A stretch of 64,000 bases of DNA from assembly GCA_017416185.1 (NCBI GenBank), contig JAFQDF010000008.1, positions 1 through 64,000 of the forward strand, given 5' to 3'. Made by a program: the position numbers and the translations under genes. Under the pieces are notes generated by a model, which was not told the origin of the DNA, did not search any database, and worked only from the letters and a program-made list of their open reading frames with translations. The DNA is from Clostridia bacterium (GTDB lineage Bacteria; Bacillota; Clostridia; Oscillospirales; CAG-272). Each line of letters begins with the position of its first letter. Positions within the stretch are counted from its first letter, which is position 1. Positions 56,697 to 64,000 of the stretch are shown here, in pieces.

Positions 56697-58283
56697 ATGA
56701 TACTTAAAGCATCATCCTGGAAGGACCTATTTGTTTCAAAAGAACCGTCTGTTATGGAGTTCTTGGAATGTATTTACGGTCCTGATCAGATCAAGCTTAT
56801 CGAAGACCGACGTACTACTCTTATATCGATGCTTGATACTTTTATTGAACGTTACGGAGACAACGAGGCTGTGATTACCCGTTCCCCCGGACGTGTCAAT
56901 ATATTAGGCAGACATATAGAGCATCGCGGAGGAAGCATCAACGTTATGAGTGTTGATCGCGAGACACTGCTTATATGCGGCAAACGTAATGATGACACGG
57001 TTAATATGTCCAATATGGATCCTAAATTTCCAAATGCAAGCTTTTCAATAAATGAAACACTAAACTGCACAGACAATGAAAATTGGATAGATTATATTGA
57101 GAGCGACGAGATTCTCAAGCTTGTTATGGAGACCAAGGGGGACTGGGCGAATTACGTTAAAGCTTCGGTGCTGCGATTAGCTCTTGAATACAGGAATAAT
57201 TCCTTTGCGGGTATGGATATGCTGTTTTGCGGTAATATACCTATGGCGGCAGGTTTGTCCTCATCATCGAGTATCGTAGTTGCTACCACAGAGGCACTGG
57301 TTGCTTTAAATGATCTTAACATCAAGGCAAAGGACTTTATACATCTTTGCGGCGAGGGTGAATGGTTTGTCGGCTCCAGAGGCGGAGCGGGTGACCACGC
57401 GGCGATGAAATGCGGTAAGCGTGATATGATCACTCATCTTGATTTCTGTCCATTTAAGATAGGGAAGAGCGTCGACTTTCCGACTGACTATAATGTTGTT
57501 ATTGCCAACAGCTTCGTTGAAGCCAAGAAAAGCGAGGGTGCGAGAGATAAATTCAACCAAAAGGTTGCTTGCTATGAATTCGGCTTTATGATGTTCAAAA
57601 AGCTACATCCGGCGTATGCCGATAAGCTGAAATATCTCAAGCATATCAATCCCGAGCATTTAGGCTGTGACGATGCTGATATATATGAAATGTTGCTTTC
57701 TGTTCCCGAATATATGACGGTTGATGAGGTTTATTCTGAGTTGCCTGAATATAAAAATGATATCGACAGAATACTGAAAAGTCACGTATCACCGGAAAAA
57801 TACGAGATAAGAAGCACTCTTCTTTACGGTATTACCGAGTGCTTGCGTGCGAATAAATGTATCGAGCTTCTTGAAGAAAAGGATTATGAAGCTCTCGGAA
57901 GACTTATGAGCACCAGCCACGACGGAGACAGAGTGTCAAAAGGTAAAAAGCCTTATGATTATTCGGTTCCGGATTCCTATCTCAAAAAGCTGGTTGAGGA
58001 TTACCGTAACGGGGATCTCGATGCTCAGCTTTATAACCAGCCGGGTGGATACGGTTGTTCTACCGAAACGATAGACAGGCTTGTTGATTTTGCTGTATCG
58101 GTAGAGGGAGTTATGGGTGCCGAGCTTTCGGGTGCCGGACTTGGCGGATGTATAATTATCCTTGTGAAAAAGGAATATACAGAGCATCTTCTTGATGAAT
58201 TAAAAGAATTTTATTATGATAAAAAAGGACTGCCTATGGGCGCTGAGGTGTATATACCTGTTGCGGGCTCCTTGGCGTTTTAA
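56697..58283 (+). CDS. GHMP-family sugar kinase (galactokinase-like)
   Basis: A 528-residue kinase, clearly longer than typical galactokinase (about 390). A 60-residue N-terminal extension precedes the sugar-binding signature RSPGRVNILGRHIEHRGG (about 62-79), in which GEHTDY of GalK is replaced by GRHIEH. The ATP loop is PMAAGLSSSSSIVVAT (about 182-197). The catalytic Asp is likely the one in RGGAGDHAAM (about 224-233), and the C-terminal motif is SGAGLGGCIIILV. It should make a sugar 1-phosphate for the nucleotidyltransferase encoded just before it. The changed signature argues for a substrate other than plain galactose. The SD AAGGAG overlaps the stop of the upstream gene. Confidence 0.85.
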   Translation: MILKASSWKDLFVSKEPSVMEFLECIYGPDQIKLIEDRRTTLISMLDTFIERYGDNEAVITRSPGRVNILGRHIEHRGGSINVMSVDRETLLICGKRNDDTVNMSNMDPKFPNASFSINETLNCTDNENWIDYIESDEILKLVMETKGDWANYVKASVLRLALEYRNNSFAGMDMLFCGNIPMAAGLSSSSSIVVATTEALVALNDLNIKAKDFIHLCGEGEWFVGSRGGAGDHAAMKCGKRDMITHLDFCPFKIGKSVDFPTDYNVVIANSFVEAKKSEGARDKFNQKVACYEFGFMMFKKLHPAYADKLKYLKHINPEHLGCDDADIYEMLLSVPEYMTVDEVYSELPEYKNDIDRILKSHVSPEKYEIRSTLLYGITECLRANKCIELLEEKDYEALGRLMSTSHDGDRVSKGKKPYDYSVPDSYLKKLVEDYRNGDLDAQLYNQPGGYGCSTETIDRLVDFAVSVEGVMGAELSGAGLGGCIIILVKKEYTEHLLDELKEFYYDKKGLPMGAEVYIPVAGSLAF

Positions 58284-58297
58284 ATTTGGAGGTCATT

Positions 58298-59320
58298 ATG
58301 GAAAACAAAACAATTCTTCTTACAGGCGGAGCAGGATATATCGGCTCACATACAGCAGTTGAACTGCTTAATGACGGTTGGCAGGTTGTCATTGCCGACA
58401 ATTTCAATAACAGCAGTCCCGAGGTACTTTCCCGCATCGAGGAGCTTACGGGCAAGAAACCTGTATTTTATGAAATAGACGTTTGCGATGAGGCTGCGCT
58501 TAACAAACTTTTTGACGAGCAGAATATTGATGCCGTTGTTCATTTTGCGGGTTACAAGGCGGTTGGCGAATCTGTTGCAAAGCCTGAGATGTATTATGAC
58601 AACAATATTAACTCTACACTCGTGCTTCTTCGTGTTATGAAAGCACACGGCTGTACAAGACTTGTCTTTTCTTCTTCCGCAACTGTTTACGGTATCCCCG
58701 AAACCGTTCCGTTGGTAGAAACAATGCCTACAGGCTGTACAAATCCCTATGGTTGGACTAAGCTTATGAACGAGCAGATCCTTACCGACGTCGCAAAAGC
58801 TAACCCCGAGATGTCTATCGTTCTTCTCAGATATTTCAATCCCATCGGTGCGCACAAGAGCGGCAGAATAGGCGAAGATCCCAACGGTATTCCCAACAAC
58901 CTTGTTCCTTATATCACACAGGTTGCAGTAGGTAAGCTCGAGAAGCTGAACGTAATGGGCAATGATTACCCCACTCATGACGGTACAGGCGTTCGTGACT
59001 TTATCCATGTTGTCGATCTGGCTCTCGGACATCTTGCGGCACTTACATATTCTTTTGATAATTCCGGTGTTGAGATATTTAACCTTGGTACAGGCACGGG
59101 ATACAGCGTACTTGATATTGTAAAGGCTTTTGAAAAGGTTAATGATATAAAGGTACCCTATGTCATCGCTCCAAGACGTCCCGGTGATGTTGCTGAGTGC
59201 TATGCCGATGCTTCAAAAGCTCATAAATATCTTGGTTGGAGTGCAAAACATACGCTTGAGGATATGTGCCGCGACTCCTGGAACTGGCAAAAAAATAATC
59301 CTAACGGCTATAAAGCATAA
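58298..59320 (+). CDS. galE: UDP-glucose 4-epimerase
   Basis: Interconverts UDP-Glc and UDP-Gal, possibly also the N-acetylated forms. The 340-residue extended SDR has TGGAGYIGSH (NAD loop, 8-17), VVIADNFNNSS, VVHFAGYKAVGES, the SSSATVYG strand, the catalytic YGWTK (Tyr-x3-Lys, about 149-153), RYFNPIGAHKSG and GVRDFIHVVDLA. The start at 58298 has GGAGG 5 bases upstream. It is the third gene of the sugar-activation operon and is followed by a terminator. Confidence 0.96.
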   Translation: MENKTILLTGGAGYIGSHTAVELLNDGWQVVIADNFNNSSPEVLSRIEELTGKKPVFYEIDVCDEAALNKLFDEQNIDAVVHFAGYKAVGESVAKPEMYYDNNINSTLVLLRVMKAHGCTRLVFSSSATVYGIPETVPLVETMPTGCTNPYGWTKLMNEQILTDVAKANPEMSIVLLRYFNPIGAHKSGRIGEDPNGIPNNLVPYITQVAVGKLEKLNVMGNDYPTHDGTGVRDFIHVVDLALGHLAALTYSFDNSGVEIFNLGTGTGYSVLDIVKAFEKVNDIKVPYVIAPRRPGDVAECYADASKAHKYLGWSAKHTLEDMCRDSWNWQKNNPNGYKA

Positions 59321-59324
59321 ATTA

Positions 59325-59352
59325 AAAAGCTCTCTGCATAGAGAGCTTTTTT
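59325..59352 (+). terminator. galE operon terminator
   Basis: AAAAGCTCTCT/AGAGAGCTTTT with loop GCAT, ending in six T. Confidence 0.92.
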
Positions 59353-59390
59353 GATGCATATATATGTATAAAAAACTAAGGGGTAGTTAT

Positions 59391-60923
59391 ATGCAGGAGA
59401 ATAGTATAGTTTCGATCAAAACACTTATTCACGATGCGGTGGATTTCAATAATGAATATACGTTACCGGATTACATAGTTGACGTACGAAAGCTTATTCG
59501 CTGTGACGGTAAAGCTGTTTTACATAATGTTTATGTTAATGGGGACTCAATAACCTTTGAAGGAGAGGTTACGTATTCAATATTGGTAATATGTGAGGAT
59601 GACAGCATAAGAAACCTAATATACTCAGAAGAATTTATGCTCAACGGCAATAATACAGATGGTTGTCTTGTCTTCGTTCATGAATGTAAGCTTGAAGGCT
59701 TGACGGCAAGACTTGTAAGCCCGAGAAAGCTTAATTGCAGATGCAAGGCGGTAGTGTATAGCAAAAATAACATCACAGAGTCTGTATCAACGGAATATAC
59801 AGGCATTGATATGCCGGGAGCAGAGCATACAACAGAAAGAAAACTTTCTGAGTGTAGTTATCTTACCATTTCGGAAAGCTGCATTCAAAATCAGCATGCT
59901 AGCCGTGATATAGAACTGCCTTCGGACAGAAAGGAAATATCAACTATAGTTTACTGTAAGGTTAATGTTCAGATAAATGAGCGTAAGATAGTAGAGGATA
60001 AGCTGTTTTTGAGAGGTGAAACTGTTACTGAGATCCTGTATGAAGCAACTCAGGGAGAGTATGTTAAATATTACGACAGGTCACCGTTCAGTGAGGTTAT
60101 TGAAAACAGTAATGATTCCTCCGCTCATATTTGCGAGGTATACGTAACAGATGTTAAGGCATCTGTCAGAAATAATTCATTCGGTGAAATGAGACTTATA
60201 GAGCTTGACTATACTTATGGTATAAAATGTCGTTATTATATCGAGAGAAAAACCGACGTATTAACAGATGTTTATTCTGTAGAATATGACGTCAAGTGTG
60301 AAACAGGAAGTGTTTCGGCATTAAAGCTTAACAGCATTTTTTCAGGTTCTCTCAGTTTTAACGAAACCTGTGATATTGAAGAACAGTTTGATGAAGTTAT
60401 CGATTGTTGTGCTACTGTAATAAGTACGAATATCGGTGTTGATCCAATCGGTAAAAAGGTGATAGTTACCGGGGATATCAAGTTTGATATCGTATACAAG
60501 AAAGAGGAGCACGGTTGCTTTTCTGTTATTAAACCCTTCAAATATGAAAGAGAATATGACGGAACAGATTCAGAGGTATATACTGAGTATTTCGTTACTG
60601 TGCAAACAGCCATGTGCAATATAGAAAAGGATAAGTTATTAATTAATGCAGAAATATTTTTTAACATTATGATTGCACAATGCTGTGAATATGAGTTCAA
60701 GGAAAATGTATGCTTTTTAAAGTCCAACGACAATAATAAGTGTCCCGTAATAATATACTATCCGGCTGAGGGTGATACGTTATGGGAAATAGCGAAAATG
60801 TATAAATCAACCTGCAAGGATATAATCAGTGTAAACTCACTTACCTCTGAAAGTCTCGAGGGGGTTAAAGTGCTTCTTTTGCCTAAAAAGAGAAAGAAAT
60901 CTGTATTTAATGCAATATTATAA
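59391..60923 (+). CDS. sipL: SipL-like spore coat morphogenetic protein (DUF3794 + LysM)
   Basis: A 510-residue protein with repeated DUF3794/SPOCS domains over most of its length and a C-terminal LysM domain (about 458-505; YYPAEGDTLWEIAKMYKST, ISVNSL). This is the domain order of Clostridioides difficile SipL, which binds SpoIVA and is needed for coat assembly; the total length is also similar. Function here is inferred from that architecture. I chose the start at 59391 because AAGGGG lies 7 bases upstream. It stands alone after the galE terminator; control by sigma-E is expected, but I cannot define the promoter. Confidence 0.82.
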   Translation: MQENSIVSIKTLIHDAVDFNNEYTLPDYIVDVRKLIRCDGKAVLHNVYVNGDSITFEGEVTYSILVICEDDSIRNLIYSEEFMLNGNNTDGCLVFVHECKLEGLTARLVSPRKLNCRCKAVVYSKNNITESVSTEYTGIDMPGAEHTTERKLSECSYLTISESCIQNQHASRDIELPSDRKEISTIVYCKVNVQINERKIVEDKLFLRGETVTEILYEATQGEYVKYYDRSPFSEVIENSNDSSAHICEVYVTDVKASVRNNSFGEMRLIELDYTYGIKCRYYIERKTDVLTDVYSVEYDVKCETGSVSALKLNSIFSGSLSFNETCDIEEQFDEVIDCCATVISTNIGVDPIGKKVIVTGDIKFDIVYKKEEHGCFSVIKPFKYEREYDGTDSEVYTEYFVTVQTAMCNIEKDKLLINAEIFFNIMIAQCCEYEFKENVCFLKSNDNNKCPVIIYYPAEGDTLWEIAKMYKSTCKDIISVNSLTSESLEGVKVLLLPKKRKKSVFNAIL

Positions 60924-60925
60924 CT

Positions 60926-60951
60926 AAAAAACCACCTGGAAGGTGGTTTTT
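60926..60951. terminator. Bidirectional terminator
   Basis: AAAACCACCT/AGGTGGTTTT with loop GGA, between the converging SipL-like and DUF1015 genes. Confidence 0.9.
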
Positions 60952-60966
60952 GGTTGTAAGGATATA

Positions 60967-62145
60967 TTACTTGATTTTTCTTGCCTCGCAATAATAACGC
61001 TTGCTTTCTGCCTCGCCCATCGAAAATGTCTTTCGGGGGAGAGAACCCTTTTCGCAAACAAAGGGAAAAAGCTCTGATTTATCCATGCCGTCAAAAATCA
61101 AACCAACACGGTTATCCGCTTTGCAGAGGCAAAGTGTTGAATCAATTCCGTGAATATAATCACACATAACTCCGGGATTGTCTTTAATATAAGAATCAAT
61201 AAAAGGCTGTAGAGAACCAACGGTTAATCCGTTTGTATAAACGGTACCTTTTGTTTCCTTTGTATACCATTCTATAGTTTTTGATCCGTGCGGAAATGCT
61301 GCACTTAGCTTTGATATAAAATCATTGGTATCGACATTAAAAAGAACGCGGTATATGGGTTCGAATTCGAGGGCCTCGTCGTGAATGTTAACTACCTCAA
61401 CAAGAGCATATCTGTTGAATTCATTGGGTTCGTTGAGATAACATGTACGTGCAGTAGCAAGGGAGTGATTTCCGTCTCCGACTGCAAACAAAAGAGGCTC
61501 ATCATTTGCAGAAGCTTTTAATGTCTGTAATGCATCAAGAATTACAGCTTGTATGTCTTTGGGTATGAGAGAACCCCTAAGATGGCCTCCGCCCTGCATT
61601 AGATCAAAATCATAGAGAACTGTAAGATCGGCATTTTTCAGAGGTTCTATTACGGTTTTCTGTATATCGTCGATAAGGAGCATAATATGAGGCAATTCAA
61701 GGGGAGCATCGCGTCGAATCTCTACTCTTGGAGGTATACGTTCAAGCACGGTACCTTCTGTGGCCCTGATAAGAGACTTTGAACCAACCGAAAAATCATA
61801 TTCTTTAAGGTCAACAGCACCTATGATACCGTAACGAACCTTACCATTGGGCAGAGTGCGTTCCACAAATATCATCGCGTCCTTGTATTCTTCAAAAAGA
61901 CCTTCATCAAGGTATTTTGCCATCTCTCGGTTGATAGAATCTATACGTTCTGAGTTATCAGAGGCCAAAAAAGCTTCGGGAAGTATTAAATTGTATGTAG
62001 AAGGTACATTTTCAGTTATCTTAGCGGTTTCGCGCCAGTATTCAGGCTCGCTTGTGAACTGATCACAGGCAACCACAGACCATTTATTGTAATCGTAATT
62101 TACAGGCAGAAGAATATCTGCAGGATAAAATCCAATGTTATTCAT
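60967..62145 (-). CDS. DUF1015 family protein
   Basis: A 392-residue cytoplasmic protein of the DUF1015 family. Its biochemical role is not established. Landmarks are PADILLPVNYDYNKWSVVACDQFTSEPEYW at the start (about 8-37), VERTLPNGKVRYGIIGAVDLKEYDFS, RATEGTVLERIPPRVEIRRDAPLELPHIMLLIDD (about 120-150) and the conserved FAVGDGNHSLATAR (about 206-219). The GDGNHSLA box looks like a catalytic or ligand site. AAAGGAAC precedes the start. It is monocistronic behind its own promoter. Confidence 0.85.
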   Translation of the reverse strand: MNNIGFYPADILLPVNYDYNKWSVVACDQFTSEPEYWRETAKITENVPSTYNLILPEAFLASDNSERIDSINREMAKYLDEGLFEEYKDAMIFVERTLPNGKVRYGIIGAVDLKEYDFSVGSKSLIRATEGTVLERIPPRVEIRRDAPLELPHIMLLIDDIQKTVIEPLKNADLTVLYDFDLMQGGGHLRGSLIPKDIQAVILDALQTLKASANDEPLLFAVGDGNHSLATARTCYLNEPNEFNRYALVEVVNIHDEALEFEPIYRVLFNVDTNDFISKLSAAFPHGSKTIEWYTKETKGTVYTNGLTVGSLQPFIDSYIKDNPGVMCDYIHGIDSTLCLCKADNRVGLIFDGMDKSELFPFVCEKGSLPRKTFSMGEAESKRYYCEARKIK

Positions 62146-62174
62146 AACTATGTTCCTTTCAAAATTTTATATTC

Positions 62175-62203
62175 ATTTTAGCATATTAATCGTATCTTTT
62201 CAA
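62175..62203 (-). promoter_or_regulatory. DUF1015 gene promoter
   Basis: TTGAAA (62198-62203), 17-base spacer, TAAAAT (62175-62180). Confidence 0.75.
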
Positions 62204-62211
62204 GATGTTTA

Positions 62212-62240
62212 TTGACTTTGTGTTGCTTATGATGTAAAAT
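62212..62240 (+). promoter_or_regulatory. Promoter of the CAP-SLH protein gene
   Basis: TTGACT (62212-62217), 17-base spacer, TAAAAT (62235-62240). The transcript would start only a few bases before the SD. Confidence 0.7.
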
Positions 62241-62258
62241 GTAGACGGAGGAATGATG

Positions 62259-63488
62259 ATGAAGCGTTTTTTATCTTTTGTTTTTATATTTATTTTATTG
62301 ATACCTGCTGTTTGCAGCAACGTATCTGCGTTTAGCTATACTCAGATTGCAAGTGAAAACGAGTGGCAACTGTTAGAGCTGATCAATCGCGAAAGAAGAG
62401 AAGCGGTTTCTATGTATGTGGATCTTCAAAATGCAGCCGGTAAACGTTCTCAGGAGCTTCTTTCCAACCTAAGCCATTACAGACCTGACGGTTCAGCTTG
62501 GTATACTGTTCTTACAGCTAATAAGATAGATTATGACAGCAATTGTTATGAGATAATAGGTGCGAATTTTAAGGATGCTGAATCCTTTCTGGCTTCCGTT
62601 CTCAGATCTGATATGAAGGATAAGCTTCTTGATGGCGGCTGTCATATTGGTGTTGGTTATACCGGCTCTGAATCCGCAAAGAACAAAAATGCCTGGTGTA
62701 TCATAGGTGTTAGTTGTGAGGGTATCGACTCAATAGCACTGCATTATGATGATATTCATATTACGGCAGGAGGTGACCTGTCTTCTGCGGATATTATACT
62801 TGAAGCAGAATGTGAGCATACAAAATCATATATGCAGACACTACCGTATATGATAAGCGGTTACGACAAGTACAAGATAGGTACTCAGTTTCTTACCGTA
62901 ACGTATAAAAACAAGTCTGCTGAGGTCGTAATTACCAACGATTATAAGGATGTAAGGCCGGGACAATGGTATTATGATCCCATAATGAACTGTACTGAGC
63001 AGGGTTACTATTCAGGTATGGGCAACGGTAGTTTTTCACCTTCCGGGCAGATGACAAGAGAGATGTTTGTTACCGTTCTTGGAAATCTTGCAGGAATAGA
63101 TGAATCAAGATATACCGGTACAAGTTTTAATGACGTAAAAGCCGGCAGATGGTCAGCACCTTATATCAAATGGGCATCCGACAACGGTATTGTGTCCGGA
63201 TATAAAGACGGTAGCTTTGCTCCTGCTAAAGGAATTACCCGTCAAGAGATATGCTCTGTTGTAAAACGTTATCTTGATATATCCAATATAACAATAGATC
63301 GTACAAATGCTGAAAAAGAGTTTTCGGATAACGGTAAAATAGCTTTTTGGGCAAAGGAAGCGGTGGTTTACTGCCAGACAAGAGGTATCATTTCTGGTGA
63401 TGCCAAGGGAGCCTTTAATCCCACCAATACAGCCACAAGGGCTGAAGTTGCGGTGATAATAACCAATCTTGATAATAAAATGAAATGA
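62259..63488 (+). CDS. Secreted protein with CAP-like domain and three SLH domains
   Basis: A 409-residue exported protein: signal peptide 1-24, a CAP/SCP-like domain (about 30-160), a short linker with beta strands, and three SLH domains (about 225-409). CAP features include WQLLELINRERRE, SHYRPDGSAWYTVL, and WCIIGVSC near its end. The usual GENI motif reads YEIIGANF and the N-terminal alpha-helical part is short, so the domain is divergent. The SLH units show YKDVRPGQWYYDPI, FNDVKAGRWSAPYIKWA and FSDNGKIAFWAKEAV. Three ATGs lie in a row; I chose 62259, which is 7 bases from GGAGG. It is probably wall-anchored; its activity is unknown. Confidence 0.85.
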   Translation: MKRFLSFVFIFILLIPAVCSNVSAFSYTQIASENEWQLLELINRERREAVSMYVDLQNAAGKRSQELLSNLSHYRPDGSAWYTVLTANKIDYDSNCYEIIGANFKDAESFLASVLRSDMKDKLLDGGCHIGVGYTGSESAKNKNAWCIIGVSCEGIDSIALHYDDIHITAGGDLSSADIILEAECEHTKSYMQTLPYMISGYDKYKIGTQFLTVTYKNKSAEVVITNDYKDVRPGQWYYDPIMNCTEQGYYSGMGNGSFSPSGQMTREMFVTVLGNLAGIDESRYTGTSFNDVKAGRWSAPYIKWASDNGIVSGYKDGSFAPAKGITRQEICSVVKRYLDISNITIDRTNAEKEFSDNGKIAFWAKEAVVYCQTRGIISGDAKGAFNPTNTATRAEVAVIITNLDNKMK

Positions 63489-63510
63489 GCAGTCATTTGA
63501 CTGCTCATTT
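63483..63510. terminator. Bidirectional terminator
   Basis: A perfect 13-bp stem AAATGAGCAGTCA/TGACTGCTCATTT with loop TT, between the CAP-SLH gene and valS. Confidence 0.92.
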
Positions 63511-63514
63511 ATAT

Positions 63515-64000
63515 TTATTTCTGGATCTTGGCGATAGCTGTTTCAACGCCTGCAAGTACGTCCTTATACTTAGCCAGCTTTGCTTTTTCACCTTCGACAA
63601 CTGCTGCGGGAGCCTTGGCAACAAAGCCTTCGTTGCCTAACTTCTTTTCAAGTCTTTCTATTTCACCGATAGTCTTTTCGCGTTCCTTGTTAAGACGCTC
63701 AAGCTCCTTGTCCATGTCAAGAACCTCTGCAAGAGGAATGAATACGGTACAGGAGGGAGTAACTATCTGAACAGCATCACTGTCGGCATATTCGGATACT
63801 ACCTCAACCTCGGAAGCAGATGCAAGTCTCTGGAAGAATACGAAAGTTTCATTGTTGAATATGTCGGTATGCTCTGTAACGATGTAGTTCTTTGCCTTCT
63901 TTGAAGGAGGAACGTTCATTTCGTTACGGCGAACACGGATAGCCTTGATAGCTTCGATAAGTGCGTTCATCTTAGCTTCATCCTCAGGGAAGTTGAGACA
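63515..64000 (-). CDS. valS: Valine-tRNA ligase, C-terminal part (cut by window edge)
   Basis: The reading frame stays open to the right edge, so the visible 161 residues are only the C-terminus of ValRS. They contain the end of the anticodon-binding domain (NFPEDEAKMNALIEAIKAIR, VRRNEMNVPPSKKAK) and the C-terminal tRNA-binding coiled coil (about the last 70 residues; MDKELERLNKEREKTIGEIERLEKKLGNEGFVAKAP, given as landmark LEKKLGNEGF) that inserts into the tRNA corner. This pattern is specific to ValRS. The start, catalytic core and editing domain lie outside the window. Confidence 0.93.
   Translation of the reverse strand, partial: CLNFPEDEAKMNALIEAIKAIRVRRNEMNVPPSKKAKNYIVTEHTDIFNNETFVFFQRLASASEVEVVSEYADSDAVQIVTPSCTVFIPLAEVLDMDKELERLNKEREKTIGEIERLEKKLGNEGFVAKAPAAVVEGEKAKLAKYKDVLAGVETAIAKIQK

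Overview
The window reads as chromosomal DNA of a low-to-mid GC, endospore-forming member of the Clostridia, probably an uncultured gut Oscillospiraceae-like lineage. The basis is: sporulation genes (spoIIID, sigG, a SipL-like DUF3794/LysM protein, a SpoVB-type flippase, a RicT homologue), purine-rich Shine-Dalgarno sequences at almost every start, TTGACA/TATAAT promoters with 17-bp spacers, a tmRNA, and three secreted proteins with S-layer homology (SLH) domains. The genus-level guess is inference. No phage, insertion sequence, CRISPR array or tRNA gene is visible, and nearly all DNA is accounted for by intact genes.

Left part (1-19.7 kb): a palindrome-rich repeat tract, ssrA (tmRNA) and smpB, citrate synthase, a secreted SLH protein, NADP-type glutamate dehydrogenase, a SpoVB/MurJ-like flippase, a G5-3D cell-wall protein, rplM-rpsI, an S1-domain protein, alaS, spoIIID, mtaB, upp, an RluA-type pseudouridine synthase, an aldo/keto reductase and the rpsF-ssb-rpsR operon with a probable S6:S18 leader.

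Middle part (19.7-44.8 kb): an SGNH hydrolase with an apparent ACG start, a small membrane protein, an SDR oxidoreductase, holB and ricT. Next comes a purine/nucleoside salvage group (xpt, BMP-family lipoprotein, ATPase, two permeases), then an LtaS-like sulfatase followed by a homocysteine methyltransferase. A MtaA-like (UroD family) methyltransferase, a COG0523/CobW GTPase and a Nudix hydrolase form an overlapping set behind a structured leader. An autoregulated GntR-ABC transporter operon, a GH106-type glycosidase with a Sel1-repeat protein, a secreted amidase-domain lipoprotein and sigG complete this part.

Right part (44.8-64 kb): a tightly packed six-gene minus-strand operon (metallo-beta-lactamase hydrolase, gltX, glnS, O-acetylhomoserine sulfhydrylase, M29 aminopeptidase, and a 1296-residue SLH protein carrying two tandem sialate-O-acetylesterase-like domains). 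Then come an ASRT-family small-molecule-binding protein and a nucleotidyltransferase-GHMP kinase-GalE sugar-activation operon, the SipL-like coat protein, a DUF1015 protein, a CAP-SLH protein and the 3' end of valS, which is cut by the window edge.

The most interesting candidates are the GTGAAAT/hairpin array beside ssrA, the ASRT plus pyrophosphorylase-type sugar salvage cluster, the MtaA-like/CobW pair with its terminator-like leader, and the tandem S-layer esterase embedded in an aminoacyl-tRNA synthetase operon.
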